Positions 42,780 to 53,679 of a stretch of DNA of 64,000 nt are shown here, one piece after another (position 1 is the stretch's first letter; every line of letters starts with the position of its first letter). Source of the stretch: Lumbricus rubellus (Eukaryota; Annelida; Clitellata; Crassiclitellata; Lumbricidae); assembly GCA_945859605.1 (NCBI GenBank), contig OX243824.1, forward strand, positions 3,680,759 to 3,744,758, written 5' to 3'. Under the pieces are notes generated by a model. That model had not been told where the DNA came from and did not search any database. It saw only the letters and a program-made list of their open reading frames with translations. The position numbers and the translations under genes are program-made.

Positions 42780-43165
42780 TATAGGCTTCCTTCGTTAAAT
42801 AACGCAAGCATGCATAACATGTGTATCACGAGATTTTTACACTATTAGTTTACACCAGGTGGTGTTATTGTGCTATGGGATGCATCAATCGATTGCAAAT
42901 TCATTTGGGATTACACTGAACTAAATTCTATAACGATATGCCAATCCCTTCTCAAGATATTAGCATGAAAACGCTAGGCTTCCTTCGGTAAATAACGCAA
43001 GCAAGCATAAAATGTATATCACGAGATTTTACACTATTATTTAACACCAGGTGGTGTTATTGTAATATAAGATACACTAATCGATTGCAAATTCATTTGG
43101 GATCACATAGAACTAAATTCTGTAACGATACTCCAATCCGTTCTCAAGATATTAACATAAAACGC
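42780..43165. repeat. Tandem duplication, unit about 190 bp
   Basis: AGGCTTCCTTCGTTAAATAA through TCTCAAGATATTAGCATGAA is repeated from 42978. Each unit carries ACACCAGGTGGTGT, a perfect palindrome. No TATA follows it at 28 bp. Confidence 0.9.
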
Positions 43166-43499
43166 TGGGGTCTGCGCGGTCCCCCTCCCCCCTTGGGCCT
43201 TCGTGTACCAAAAATTACCTTGGGCACTCAAGTGATAAAGTCTCCGAACCTGTACAGTGTACACATAGGATGGCGAGGTTTTTTTGGCGACGAAAATCAG
43301 ATTCCAAATGATGACGTGTCCTATATTAAACAACAGATTAGCAAACCACAAAGAGCGGTGGTGAAGGATCTCACATGGCTATTTTGGACGCCATCTTAGT
43401 TTTCAGAAAGAGCACATGAAGGATTATTTAGCACTCGTGGAATCTTATTCTACTCAGAAGAATCTAAACCGATCAACTCACAGGAGAAAATGATCAAGA

Positions 43500-43735
43500 T
43501 CGTGTGGTTCGCGGTGCTTGGTGTAGTGAGCATGTTCGTTGTCTTGCAGCTGGATGGTTGCAGGTTCGAATCCACTTCAAGTCGCCTGTAGAGACCTTGA
43601 GCAAGTCCATCAATCGCAATTGTTCTGGCGTTTTCGGCGCGAAACTCCGATTCAGTGTCAACTCTGTAGTCGGGAGCGCTTCTGAATTGTAACCTTAAAG
43701 GTGCGCTATTACGAATGCACATATTCACATGTATA
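43500..43735 (+). mobile_element. tRNA-derived SINE A
   Basis: GCGGTGCTTGGTGTAGTGAG, GCAGGTTCGAATCCACTTC, GCGCGAAACTCCGATTCAG and GGTGCGCTATTACGAATGC. Confidence 0.85.
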
Positions 43736-43797
43736 AGATCTCGTTCCATTTTTTCATCGAATAATAATAGCCACTGACTTATATCTGTATAAAGTAG

Positions 43798-43885
43798 CCG
43801 TTATCTCCGTCACAACTCGAGTGTTGCCAGTCTGCAGCTGGAAATAGAAGGAGGGCGACAATGATACTCCTCGAATTGACAAACA
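43798..43885 (+). ncRNA. F3 block
   Basis: CTCGAGTGTTGCCAGTCTGC, GAAGGAGGGCGACAATGATA and CTCCTCGAATTGAC. The stem here is GGAG/CTCC. Confidence 0.35.
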
Positions 43886-43967
43886 TGAAGTAAGGTCATC
43901 GGTGCTGGTAACCGGAAGATGCTGCTAAACAGTGACGACTACTTATAACGTTAGCATTTACTTGTTG

Positions 43968-44007
43968 TTAAACACCTGTAAATAGATGATTACAGTTGTT
44001 ATATAGT
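43968..44007 (+). promoter_or_regulatory. snRNA-type promoter, F7 class
   Basis: TTAAACACCTGTAAATAG with A at 43972, TATATAGTC at 44000, spacing 28. Confidence 0.55.
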
Positions 44008-44014
44008 CACAAAA

Positions 44015-44150
44015 TTCTCGCTGTCCGGTATAATGACACATGAATAGATCCATACACACAGTTATGAAGGAATTGGGATTAGAGTGGTAATTATAAGCTG
44101 CAAAATTTATCATAATTATTTTTCCACAGAACTAAGAGATGCATGCTACC
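44015..44150 (+). ncRNA. Candidate F7 transcript
   Basis: TTCTCGCTGTCCGGTATAAT, GGAATTGGGATTAGAGTGG, TTATAAGCTGCAAAATT and ACTAAGAGATGCATGC. Confidence 0.35.
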
Positions 44151-44229
44151 ATCGCAATTGGCATTTTAATTCATACATTTTGGAACATGAAATCGAAAAT
44201 TGCATAGTACACATAATGGCAATTTACAA

Positions 44230-44410
44230 TAGAACAGCTAATAATTTTAGCCACAGGTTGTGGTATAACTCGCAGTTTTATGCCAATTGTAACAATGGTA
44301 ATTAGCAATAGAACCGCTAAAGATATAGTCACAGCCTGTGGCACTGCTTCCAATTTAATTCTATTTGTAACAATGGCAGCTAGCAATAGAACAGCTAAGC
44401 CTATTTTTAG
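44230..44410. repeat. Short tandem duplication
   Basis: CAATAGAACAGCTAATAATT, TTAGCCACAGGTTGTGG and related words occur three times with a period of about 85 bp (44229, 44307, 44385). Confidence 0.6.
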
Positions 44411-44507
44411 CCACATGAAGTGAGACAGCTTCAAGTGTGTCTGACGACAATGATTATTGCAAGCTGTCCACCATCAGTGATAACTACTCAAAAATCGAAC
44501 AATCTAA

Positions 44508-44545
44508 ATCGACACCTTTAAATCAATGCATATCAAGATATAATA
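44508..44545 (+). promoter_or_regulatory. snRNA-type promoter
   Basis: ATCGACACCTTTAAATC with A at 44512, TATAATAGTT at 44539, spacing 27. Duplicate of the 38178 promoter. Confidence 0.55.
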
Positions 44546-44559
44546 GTTGACATGATCGC

Positions 44560-45105
44560 TCCTACTCGTTGTCTTATTCAAAATATGTAGAACACCTTCG
44601 TCGATTATTATGACTTGTAGTATTATTATGGCCAAGAAATTTGCTGACGGCTTGTCATAATTATTAAGCTATCGTTAAACGCTTGGCTTGATTCCTCCTC
44701 CGCTTGTTATCTTATCTAATTCGTCGATATTATTATTGTAATAACAGTGCCATGTAGTGTCAGTCCAAAGTCATGAAAAAACGGATGGCGACATCAGCGA
44801 CCTAGATATAATAGGCCTAACTGTAACAGCCATGAGCTGTTTATACAAACAATTACTAAAGCTGTCGCTGTAAGCTCTGTAATAACTTTAGTGGTGAACT
44901 CTTCTCGATACCTGTCAGCGAGAATTTTGTCTTTATAATTATAGCAACTGTAATTTTTTAGTTGCAGGTGTGCGTAGAAATAGCTTCTCTTCGACCTCTC
45001 CGCTCTTGGAGTTTTACTGCACGTGTCTTGTATGACTTTGCATAAAATTTAATGTTTCTTGTATTTTCTTCCTGTTTGGCGATATCTGCGACGATAATAA
45101 TTATT
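44560..45105. other. No gene recognised
   Basis: Spacer after the 44508 promoter. An F3-like GTGCCATGTAGTGTCAGTCC lies at 44748, and AAACTAAAGCTGTCGCTGTA is shared with 38355. Confidence 0.3.
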
Positions 45106-45107
45106 AT

Positions 45108-45330
45108 TATGTGAGGCTCGGTGGTGTAGTGGGGGGGTTCGGTGCCTTGGAGACGGAGAGTTCCAGGTTAGAGTCCCACTTCAAACCGCAGCGTATGGAC
45201 TACATTGAGCAAGTCCTTCTCTTACAATTGCTTGTGCACTTAGCCGCGAAATTCTTATGCAGTATCCGCGCTGTAGTCGAGAGTGCCTCTGAGTAGTGAG
45301 TGTGAAGGGGCAGATATCCAGAAGAAGAGG
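45108..45330 (+). mobile_element. tRNA-derived SINE A, diverged
   Basis: GAGGCTCGGTGGTGTAGTGG, TTCCAGGTTAGAGTCCCAC and GAGAGTGCCTCTGAGTAG. Confidence 0.75.
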
Positions 45331-45493
45331 AAGAAGTTTGATATACAGTGAGTTTATTGACGACCTACATGTAATAAAGAATATTATTACTTACCGACGT
45401 CGTCGACAATATAGAAATATAGTTATAGACATAATAATTATATAAGTCGCATTATGTCGAACATAATGCGACTTTCATATTATTTCTATTACC

Positions 45494-45531
45494 ATAGACA
45501 CCTTTAAAGTTTATGTTTCAAAGTTATAATT
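45494..45531 (+). promoter_or_regulatory. snRNA-type promoter, F6 class
   Basis: ATAGACACCTTTAAAG with A at 45498, TATAATTAT at 45525, spacing 27. The F6 block lies at 45970, further than usual, because about 300 bp seem inserted at 45640-45950. Confidence 0.55.
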
Positions 45532-45964
45532 ATATCTGAACAGAATTTTTTTTTAATAACACAGTTCCCAACGACTCAGAAATGCAGCTACTCATGATAG
45601 CTTTTCCACCCATATCAAGGTTTTTCTGTCAAGATCTAGCTATTTTGTCACGCCGGTTTATCTGACATTTTTGTTGTTGAAAAAATTGAGATTTTTCCGG
45701 GGAAATATGCAAAGGACAAGTCAAAAGTCGCAATTTTGAAGCGTAATTATGACCAAGAAATTCATTACAAAATTTGAGGAGAAAATATGCAAATCTGAAC
45801 ATTTTGGAGAACTGAAAGACTAAAACATATAATTTATCAGAAATGTCAAGCCCGGAAATTCAATGTATTTTTTTAAAATTTCAATCTAGCCGTTTCTATT
45901 TTTTTTCAACCGTATGTGACCTTTATTAAAAATCAGAGTGGCATTCCTGCTTAGACAACGAAAT

Positions 45965-46035
45965 CATAGAAAAGTCAATGCCCTGGTCGTGCATATCCAA
46001 ATTAGAAAAAATAAGAATGGTTTTACTCATTACAT
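45965..46035 (+). ncRNA. F6 block, displaced
   Basis: ATAGAAAAGTCAATGCCCTG, GTCGTGCATATCCAAATTAG, then AAAATAAGAATGGTTTTAC. Third F6 copy. Confidence 0.3.
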
Positions 46036-46179
46036 TTTTGTTGAATTTCGTTAGAACAGCGTGAGAAACTGTGTTCTTTGAATTATATCTCGTTAAATTC
46101 TTCCATCGATTGTTAAGTCACTCACTGAAATCTTTCAAATCTATCTAAAACTGCGCAAGATGGCATGATGTCTACCACA

Positions 46180-46255
46180 TCTCTAGTGGTGCCAGTACGC
46201 AGCTGGATGAGAAAGGAGGGAGATGGTGATCCTCTTAGAATTGACTAATATAAAG
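46180..46255 (+). ncRNA. F3 block
   Basis: TCTAGTGGTGCCAGTACGC, AAAGGAGGGAGATGGTGATC and CTCTTAGAATTGAC. AAGGAGG pairs with CCTCTT (bulged). Confidence 0.35.
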
Positions 46256-46337
46256 CAAGCCAACCGTGCTGGAAAGTGCAAGATAACGCTTGACATACAT
46301 GTATATGACTACTGATAATGACAGTTTTGGCCTATCA

Positions 46338-46377
46338 CTAAACACCTGTAAATCGTGTATTAAGTATTTTATATAAA
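46338..46377 (+). promoter_or_regulatory. snRNA-type promoter, F7 class
   Basis: TAAACACCTGTAAATCG with A at 46342, TATATAAATT at 46370, spacing 28. Confidence 0.6.
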
Positions 46378-46389
46378 TTAAAAAATTCG

Positions 46390-47375
46390 CTGACGGGTAT
46401 AATTATGAGTGATGGTTGCTTAACTGTACACACATACTCAGTCATCAGAAATTGGAATTAGCATGTCATGCGCTTCAAAATCTATTAACTCTTATAGGGT
46501 AACCGGGGGGTAAAAAAATAACCCCCAGTCTACTTTTTTCGTATACCTTTTTTGAATAAAAGAAAATAGACTTTTGCTTTTGTGACTTTTCCTAAATATG
46601 TTTTTTCTTCACAATGCCGTTTTCAGCTGTGCCACATTGCGTTGCCACCTAGCGTCAGACTAGTGTGGAAAGTAAGGTTTCATATTCCAGTACTGGATAA
46701 ATCATTTCTACACTATGTAGATATAGGCTAAGCATAGTAGTTGATAGAACTGAATTGTTGGAGATATGTGGCTCTTGTATTTTTGCACATGAATTAGTCA
46801 TTCTTTGCTGTATGATTTCTATTTCAGGTTGCATTATATTAGTGTAGTTTACTTATTTTTGCATAAAGCTATCGAAAGAAATAGGTGATTACAACGCCAC
46901 ATAAGGCGCCGTGGACTCATTCGACCAGGAAACAAAGGGATACACTTGCAGTTACAGGACTAGAAGATGGCCTCTTCTATGTCTTGGTTGATGCAGCAGC
47001 GCTCAACGCAAATATCATAATTATAGAAGTTGCAGAATCCAACATGGCGAGATCACGCACATTGAGTAGGTCTACGTTTGGACAAGCGCCGTGTTTTCCT
47101 GCTGGATATGGTCATGAGCTAATCAGACCGCTTATAATCACGAATTATCATTTTAATTCAAGATTTTTTACTCATTACGTTCAACAATGTCCTTGTCTAT
47201 CAGATAAATTAAACAGGACCGAAATTGGTTAAACATTTCCCTAGATTTGACGAAAATAAATTGGGGGTAATTTTGTACCCCCCGGTTACCAACAACTGTA
47301 ACCGAAAAAGGGTTACCCTATAAGGGTCAAAATAGGCTCATATTAATTATGCGCCTTTTTCAAGGAACCAAGAGA
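46390..47375 (+). ncRNA. Candidate F7 transcript, split by a TIR element
   Basis: TTCGCTGACGGGTATAATTA, TCAGAAATTGGAATTAGC and GCTTCAAAATC before 46496, and GCGCCTTTTTCAAGGAACCA, AGAGATAG after 47320. The intact copies at 35545 and 37835 show what the empty site looked like. Confidence 0.35.
46497..47318. mobile_element. TIR element of 822 bp with TA target duplication
   Basis: The left end GGGTAACCGGGGGGTA matches the reversed right end, GGGTAACC plus a 27-base insertion and then CCGGGGGGTACAAAATTAC. It is flanked by TA (46495-46496 and 47319-47320). A 115-codon frame inside has no transposase motif. TA flanks suggest the Tc1/mariner group, but this is not certain. Confidence 0.75.
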
Positions 47376-47379
47376 TAGT

Positions 47380-47985
47380 ATCACAATTCACCTTTTATTT
47401 ATTTAGTGGTCAACTCTCCTCATTCATTAGCTTCTCTTCGATTTCTCCGCTATTTCAGTGGAAAAATATCCATTTCTCACGCGATCAATGATAACTTTAG
47501 TCCAAAGAAAATCATTTGCCACCTTTGGGCCGGTGCCATTGGAATGAAGTCCCAATAATTAATCAACCAATCAATAAATTCGTTTATTCGAAGTGCTACA
47601 CTGTAAGCTCACAACAGGCGCAACTTAGTTAACTTATTCAGGCAATATTACTAGGCCTATTGCACATCGCCCTGACTGAGGAGACTGTCACAACGCAATG
47701 ATAAAGTATTACATTAGTTTGATATGCCTATTATAGTAGACTAAACAAAATACGTGAGATGAAAATATTATGACAATATTTAATAGGTAATGAAAAGTTA
47801 TGTAGTATAGCTCAAAAGGTTAGAAGTATCCGTTAATAAAGAGAAGAAGGCGTAAAGACCGTATATAACGTGATTATGATTAATGCCCTGAGATCACCCG
47901 AAAGAGTCGCCCTGAAATTAATATTGATTGTCACGAGGAGAAGGCTGAAATGACGACAAAACTTTTTTCATAGCTCAAAACAAAA
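47380..47985. other. No gene recognised
   Basis: Spacer with a short AATCAACCAATCAATAAATT tract. No promoter core. Confidence 0.25.
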
Positions 47986-48596
47986 ACTGATCTTAGGGTC
48001 ATCTGCGTTTACTTATTAGGCGAATATAAAACACAAAAGGGGTGTGCTAATTAAATTATTTGTCTCGCCATAATTATCTTGTCCATTCTCAAAGATTCTA
48101 GTAGCCATCAAAGCAGTTAGTGGTTTCAGTAAAACGATACTGTGCCGTTACAAACATCATTAATTAATTTGTCGTAGCGCTCCTCTTTGAGACTGGCACT
48201 ACACGAGCAAACGCAAAGACGAAATAATGGATACCCGGTGGTAGCAATCTCAGTTTTACGACTCTGTAAGATTTTCAAAGACCATTACAGGCCGCATCCA
48301 TTTTCTCTACCAGTAAATATAATATTATGTATAAATTATGTGCAGTTGTTATAGCACCCTAATAATAAGCAGAATATAGAGCTTGACGTTGTAAACAAAT
48401 GAAACTAGGGTGATTCCAGAAAAGGCTGCAATATCCCAGTTTCGGACACTAAAATATTCATAACTCGATCAAATATCAAGATATTTTAGTAGAATAGGGC
48501 TTGTTTTAAATGGACACTTTTACTGTTTTTACATTGTATTAAAATGTCATTTTCAAAATGATATTAGCCTGGTTTTGAAAGAACGCCTCACATTTA

Positions 48597-48637
48597 CTAG
48601 GCACCTTAAAATTTTGCCTCTTTCAGATGTATAATAC
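48597..48637 (+). promoter_or_regulatory. snRNA-type promoter, converging pair (right-facing)
   Basis: TAGGCACCTTAAAATTT with G (for A) at 48601, TATAATAC at 48630, spacing 29. It faces the leftward promoter at 48698. The two TATA boxes are 76 bp apart. Confidence 0.45.
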
Positions 48638-48697
48638 ATACATAATATGAAATGGCTTTAAACGTGCGGTATAATCTTAAAATCCTGTGAGCGTAAA

Positions 48698-48736
48698 ATT
48701 TATATATCACAGAGAAATCCAGATTAAAGGTGTGTT
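48698..48736 (-). promoter_or_regulatory. snRNA-type promoter, converging pair (left-facing)
   Basis: Leftward AACACACCTTTAATCTGG with A at 48733, TATATAAATT at 48706, spacing 27. Confidence 0.55.
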
Positions 48737-49205
48737 ATTAGAGTCAATTAACCTCGAAATCGAATGAAATGCCTTTAGCATCATGATAGGTCTTCTGTGG
48801 CTGAACAACAGGGCGGAACAAATCGACTCACGCAAGCGCGCTCAGATTGGTGAGAAAGATGGGCTATACAATCATGTAAGTCTGGAGGCTGAATTCTAGA
48901 ATGGACTGAAGGGGAGAGACGAACTTTGGGGAGGAACATCAAGTTGGAGTTGCAGTAAAACAGGCGAGGATGGCTCTAAGCTGTCTCATATTTCCCGTTA
49001 TTAGAAAGACTTGGAATCAAGTGTTTATTTTTGCCGCAGTGTTCTCATGCCTGCTGTTTATAACGACACTCTTCGTCTTCGATAATAGATCGACTAAATG
49101 CTGCTCTCCTAATTTCCTACTTTGGATTGGCGCTACCAAAGTGCGATCAGTGGCGTAGTTAGATTGTAAGGACTGGCGCCCTGCTCCTTTCCTTATACTT
49201 CGGAT

Positions 49206-49548
49206 CAGCGTTGCCACTCTGAAAAAAAAACAAAGTTGGTCGGGCGAAAAAACCCAAGAAAACCCAAGTTGGCCAAATCTTCAGAAATTTTCATATTTTT
49301 CGTCCAAAAAATTTCTGATGACCTTTTTTTTAGTCATCCGGCCGAAAATTTCGGAAAATTTTTCCATTTTACCGTCCAAAAAAAGGTCAACTTTTTTATA
49401 GTCATTTCGCCTATTATCTTCAGAAAATGTCCAAAACTTTCCAGTTGACAAGCAAAAAAACCCAAGTTTTTGCCCGAAAACCCCATTTCCCAAGTTCGGA
49501 TTTAAAAAAAACAAGATCTTGTGAAAAACCCAAGGAGTGGCAACGCTG
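49206..49548. mobile_element. hAT-type MITE, copy 2
   Basis: A 343-bp element. Ends CAGCGTTGCCACTC and GAGTGGCAACGCTG are perfect 14-bp inverted repeats. The 8-bp duplication CTTCGGAT lies at 49198-49205 and 49549-49556. The interior matches 31317-31773 with deletions. Confidence 0.93.
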
Positions 49549-49636
49549 CTTCGGATTGTCAGTTGCCACATTGAGTTACATATCGCATTAAACTATGGAA
49601 TTTTTCAGAAAGTTAAAAACTTTTAGAAAATAGCAA

Positions 49637-49674
49637 ACATATAGCTCTCGTTAAACCTGTTTCAAAGGTGTGCT
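49637..49674 (-). promoter_or_regulatory. snRNA-type promoter
   Basis: Leftward AGCACACCTTTGAAACAGG with A at 49671, TATATGTTTG at 49643, spacing 28. Confidence 0.5.
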
Positions 49675-49689
49675 AGTTGTTCTCGTATC

Positions 49690-50760
49690 GATTACTAGTC
49701 GTTATTCTTTTTCCATGGCTTTTTTAGGGTACTCAAAGTCACCCCACACAATGGCCTACATCCATATGCGTTCAACCGACATGAATGTCAAAAGCTGCAG
49801 CACGCGACATCACGTTTGAATCGTCAGATAAATCAGGACCACCCCGGCTATAATACACAAAACGTGTGGTAGTAAATTAATTTGTGCAGTCGTAGAAGCA
49901 ATCTTGTGCAGTGACAATCATTAGAAAAAGGTATCACTACAGTCGGTTTTTAATGGAAGAGCGAAAAGGAATGAAGAGCTTGTGCAGTGAAAAATTATGG
50001 GTTGAAAGGCGGAAGAAGGTCAAATTTCAAGCCTATGCCTAAAAGAAGGTCATCAGTTTTTGAGCCGGTGACTTGGGAAATGTCTGGAGAAACTTGGAGA
50101 AATTTCTGAGAAAGAACTAAAAAAGGCCATCAGATTCTTTGACCGGGGATTTATGACAAATTCGGGAAAAATTCGTGCCAAAAAGGTAGTCAGAAATAAT
50201 TTTTGTCGATTAAAATAATTTTCAGCAGGTTGTGCAGTTCTTAAATTTTCCTTTAAAGCCGTGTTAGAAAGATACGATAAAGGTGGCTGAGGCATGTTGT
50301 TTGTATAGACAAGGACCGAAGTAAGGAGAATTTATTGATAACAATTATTACAGCCTAGCCTTTTGTAGGTCTACCCATAGCCTATTACAGGTCTACGTGG
50401 CTGGGCACTGAATGAGCTCCGCTTTAAATGGCCTACATAATTTTACAGCCTTTAATAATTTATAATCGCGTAAAACTAATTATTATTCAACGCTTTTCGT
50501 CATTGAAACCGCAATTATAATAATGGTTGCTAATGACAACGGACGACGCTCAAAGTCCGCAGCTAGGCTTAATGGCGCCAGTATCACGTAATAATTTTAA
50601 CATAGATTAGATAGGGAACATTCTACTTTTTCTTTTTACATGTCCGTTTTTCCTTATAGATACTTAGAAATAACGCATTAATTACGCAAAAATTGCAATG
50701 AACGAATACAGTTAAATTCAAAGTTTCTAGTTGCTGTAATTTTCGATAAACACTCATTTT
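49690..50760. other. No gene; decayed repeat at 49990-50250
   Basis: 49990-50250 carries AAAGAAGGTCATCAGTTTTT and AACTAAAAAAGGCCATCAG, reversed relatives of the TTTTTTAGTCAT repeats in the hAT-type elements. The rest is plain AT-rich spacer. Confidence 0.35.
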
Positions 50761-50772
50761 TATGAAGCTCTC

Positions 50773-50815
50773 GTTAGATACTTTTTTAATGCGTTCGACA
50801 GACCCTATATAAGCG
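50773..50815 (+). promoter_or_regulatory. Possible degenerate snRNA-type promoter
   Basis: GTTAGATACTTTTTTAATG (ATACT instead of ACACC, A at 50778) with TATATAAGCG at 50806, spacing 28. The TATA is good, the core is poor. Confidence 0.3.
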
Positions 50816-51009
50816 TCAGAAATATTTGACGTGTTAGCGCTACTCGGTCTTTTGACTAAGTTTAAAGTGAAACTTATGTACTCTCGGAGTAGTACAACTG
50901 CCTATGTGCTCGTGCACAGTGTAGTCATTTGTGCTCCTCTCAGAGTATATACCCTGCCGGGTCTATGGCACGAGGTAAAACTCTGTAAGCCTAGAGCGGG
51001 GCAGACCGT

Positions 51010-51172
51010 TTAAACACGCATACAAACACACAAACACGAACACACAAACACGGACACACAGACACTCACACATACACACAAACAAAAACACACGAACACA
51101 AACACACAAACACGTTTAATACGGTCAATGTTTCACTTTACCCCCCCCCCCCCCAAAAAAAAAAAAAAAAGA
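51010..51172. repeat. CA-rich tract with poly(C) and poly(A)
   Basis: ACACAAACACGAACACACAA units, then a run of 14 C and a run of about 16 A. Confidence 0.85.
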
Positions 51173-51179
51173 AAAGAAA

Positions 51180-51700
51180 AAAAGCTACATAGAGCGTAGA
51201 TTGCGGTCGAAGGAAAGGGCGCACATCAGTTCAACAAATCTGTATTCAGTGCTGCTACATAGATTATAGACTCATAGCCCGAGTTCCTCGATTCTCCCAC
51301 ATCTTTACATTCATGACTGAACAATTTCAATCATGGCTGTATCTCTCTCTCTGCCCGTATACAATTCAAAGTTCTTGTTTTGGGTTTTAATAAGTCTCAA
51401 TTCAAGTTAATTGGGTCTTGCTACGAAGTATCTTTGTGATATCAGGCTTCGCCCCCATCACTCTGCCACTTCGTTGCGTCATCTCAGGTCCTCTTATCAT
51501 CGGCTTGACAGTTTGTTCCTCGTGTCAGGAGAGCAACGGCTTAATCAAGACGCTTTGTCTCCATAGAGAAGTCCCTCTCTACGGAATGGACTTCCGCCGT
51601 CAGTTCGCTCGGCCTTTCTCTCTGGTATCTATCCCCATATATCTCTCGCTCCCTTTTTTGTTTGGATTCGCACGTACCTGGAGAGAGTGCTGCTCAGGTA
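51180..51700. other. No gene recognised
   Basis: A 126-codon frame (51418-51798) crosses a hAT end and shows no known motif. I do not call it a gene. Confidence 0.25.
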
Positions 51701-51760
51701 TGGGCGGCTTTATCAGGGGCTGGGGGGGGGGGCTAAGACCCCAAAGAAGACCCAGATTCA
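51699..51760. mobile_element. hAT-type end fragment
   Basis: TATGGGCGGCTTTATCAGGG, GCTGGGGGGGGGGCTAAG matches the reversed right end of the element at 61920-63506. Confidence 0.65.
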
Positions 51761-52024
51761 TATTTTACAATGTAAATGGTATATTTTCTTTGGCTTAGTT
51801 CCACCCGCAAGAGGTCAAAATTTGTAATAATGCAAGTTTTGATGGTTGCTCCAATATCGATTCTGTTGGCTTCAAATCCTTTGCAAAGAAAATTGGCTGT
51901 TTTTCGAATTCAACAATTTTGACAAAAAAATAAAGTATAACAACTGGTTATGGTAACGCTTCAAAAGGTGTTTAACGTAGAATACCAGCGTTCATAATTT
52001 TCTTTGCTCAGCGGCTTCTTATCA

Positions 52025-52085
52025 ATCAATCAGAAGTTATATAGCGCCCCTTCAAGGGACCTGCTCAGAGGCGAACCTGGACGAG
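52025..52085 (-). mobile_element. SINE/LINE tail fragment
   Basis: TTATATAGCGCCCCTTCAAG, then CTGCTCAGAGGCGAACCTGG, the reversed common 3' end. Confidence 0.6.
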
Positions 52086-52998
52086 TTCAAGCATACAAAA
52101 AAATATTCAACAGTTTGGAAATTGAGAACAGCTACGACCCTTAAGCTTAGTTTTTAGTGAAACACCCGAAGCACATAACAGCCCCACAACTTACTAATGG
52201 CATTAGAATCACCAACAATCATTGATCATTTCTAGGAGGATGACTAATTGTGCGCTCATCTGCGTTCACTTATTAGGCGAATCTTACACATAAAAGAGGT
52301 GTTCTCTTTCTCGCAAGATCTTGTCTACTCCCATAGATACGCATACTAATGGCTACATTATTACAACAATGAGTTCAGTTAAACGATACTGTGCCGCTAC
52401 ATAGATCTTGAAGGGCGCGGCAGAAATGGAGAAATGACGAAGTGAATGAATGAACGCATTAAATAAATAAATAAATTTAAAAATAAATAAATACATGGAC
52501 TGCCGTGTGACGCTCTGCACGAAGTAGCTATAGACAGCAGTCGTTTTGCTCTGAACATTGCTTAGGACAATCAAAACAATTACTATGACTTTCAATTTTT
52601 ATTACAGATTAATTTTTTAATTATTTTTTTTCAATAATTCGGATAGAAAGGTTTATTCCCTCCGGTTAAGCTACTCAAACTGAAGGAAGAAGGCATTGGA
52701 AGCAGAGACACAATTGGAGGAGAACGATCCGAGTGGCTGACCCCTCACCAGACGAATTAATTCTAGCCTGAAGGGAAAGAAGGAGATTTACCCCACCCCC
52801 GGATACCCCATGCCCGGAATATTCCATCCATCCCGTATTGCATAAGGGGGGGGGTGAATATCCAATGACATTGATATTATCACAATATTTTGGCTGCTTC
52901 TAATTATTGTGCTTTTGCCTGTAACTGGGTGCGATGTGTCACCCTGATTTGACTCAATTTTGAATAAACGAAGATTATAATAATTTTTAGTACATTTA

Positions 52999-53037
52999 TT
53001 GGACACCTTAAAGTTGCGCCTCTTTCAGGTATATATT
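52999..53037 (+). promoter_or_regulatory. snRNA-type promoter, converging pair (right-facing)
   Basis: TTGGACACCTTAAAGTTG with A at 53003, TATATATTC at 53030, spacing 27. Duplicate of 48597. Confidence 0.55.
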
Positions 53038-53090
53038 CAGACAAAATATGAAATGCGTTTAATTATATGATTCGCATTCAAGTGAACGTA

Positions 53091-53129
53091 AAATATATAT
53101 TACAGAGAAATGCAGATTAAAGGTGTGTA
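53091..53129 (-). promoter_or_regulatory. snRNA-type promoter, converging pair (left-facing)
   Basis: Leftward TTACACACCTTTAATCTGC with A at 53126, TATATATTTT at 53099, spacing 27. Duplicate of 48698. TATA boxes are 69 bp apart. Confidence 0.55.
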
Positions 53130-53638
53130 AAAAGGTCAACAGCAAAATTGAAAGAAATGCCTCTAGTAATAACATAAAAGGTCTTCTGTTGCTGAACAAC
53201 ATGGCGGAGTTAACCGGTTCACTAATGCGCGATCAATCTGGCTTCCTGGCGACGTTCATGAAATCCCTGGGTTGAATATGGAATATCATCTAGGAGATTG
53301 CATGGTAATGTCGCGTATTGTATCTATTGAATTTTTTGTGCGCCTTTCACAGTGCACAACAATCAGTTACACCCTTGAGCGAAAGACCCAGAGAAAGGAA
53401 AGTAGTTTTGAGACCGCGTAAAGATGTGCTTCGGGTACAAGTTAATAAGCCGATCCAAAGCGCAAGACAAATGCAAACAGAAGCTCAAGTTTTAGCTAAA
53501 ACAGTCATTGCTAAAGTAACAATAAGATAATGTCTGTCACGTGAGCGTATAGTGGGCGAGAAGATGATGCCAAAGTCGGTAGGCGGATGAGATCACGAAG
53601 ATACTTGGACGCTATAGACCAGAGTAAGGCAGTTAATT

Positions 53639-53677
53639 CTTATATAGGTTTGTGAGATCATGGTAAAAAGGTGTATA
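53639..53677 (-). promoter_or_regulatory. snRNA-type promoter
   Basis: Leftward ATACACCTTTTTACC with A at 53674, TATATAAGAA at 53646, spacing 28. Confidence 0.5.
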
Positions 53678-53679
53678 AG

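Larger units (their letters stand above)
47990..48820. repeat. Diverged segmental duplication, partner 52250-53220
   Basis: Shared in order: TCATCTGCGTTTACTTATTA, GGCGAAT, AAAAGGGGTGTGCT, AACGATACTGTGCCG, the converging promoters at 48601/48733, and GGTCTTCTGTGGCTGAACAA. SINE and simple repeats interrupt one copy or the other. Confidence 0.75.

Noticed and set aside
46885..47232. 115-codon frame as a transposase
   Set aside because: It lies in a TIR element but has no DDE/D or helix-turn-helix motif that I can see. The element is probably non-autonomous.
51418..51798. 126-codon frame as a gene
   Set aside because: Its last third runs through a hAT end with a poly(G) run, and the rest has no recognisable motif.
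51962..51975. AAAAGGTGTTTAACG at 51962 as a leftward promoter
   Set aside because: The core is fair, but the nearest TATA-like word (GTATAA) would be 32 bp away, so I left it out of the list.
48031..52305. GGTGT words at 48041 and 52298 as promoters
   Set aside because: They are conserved between the two segmental duplicates, but only AATAAG stands at the TATA place. Possible remnants at most.
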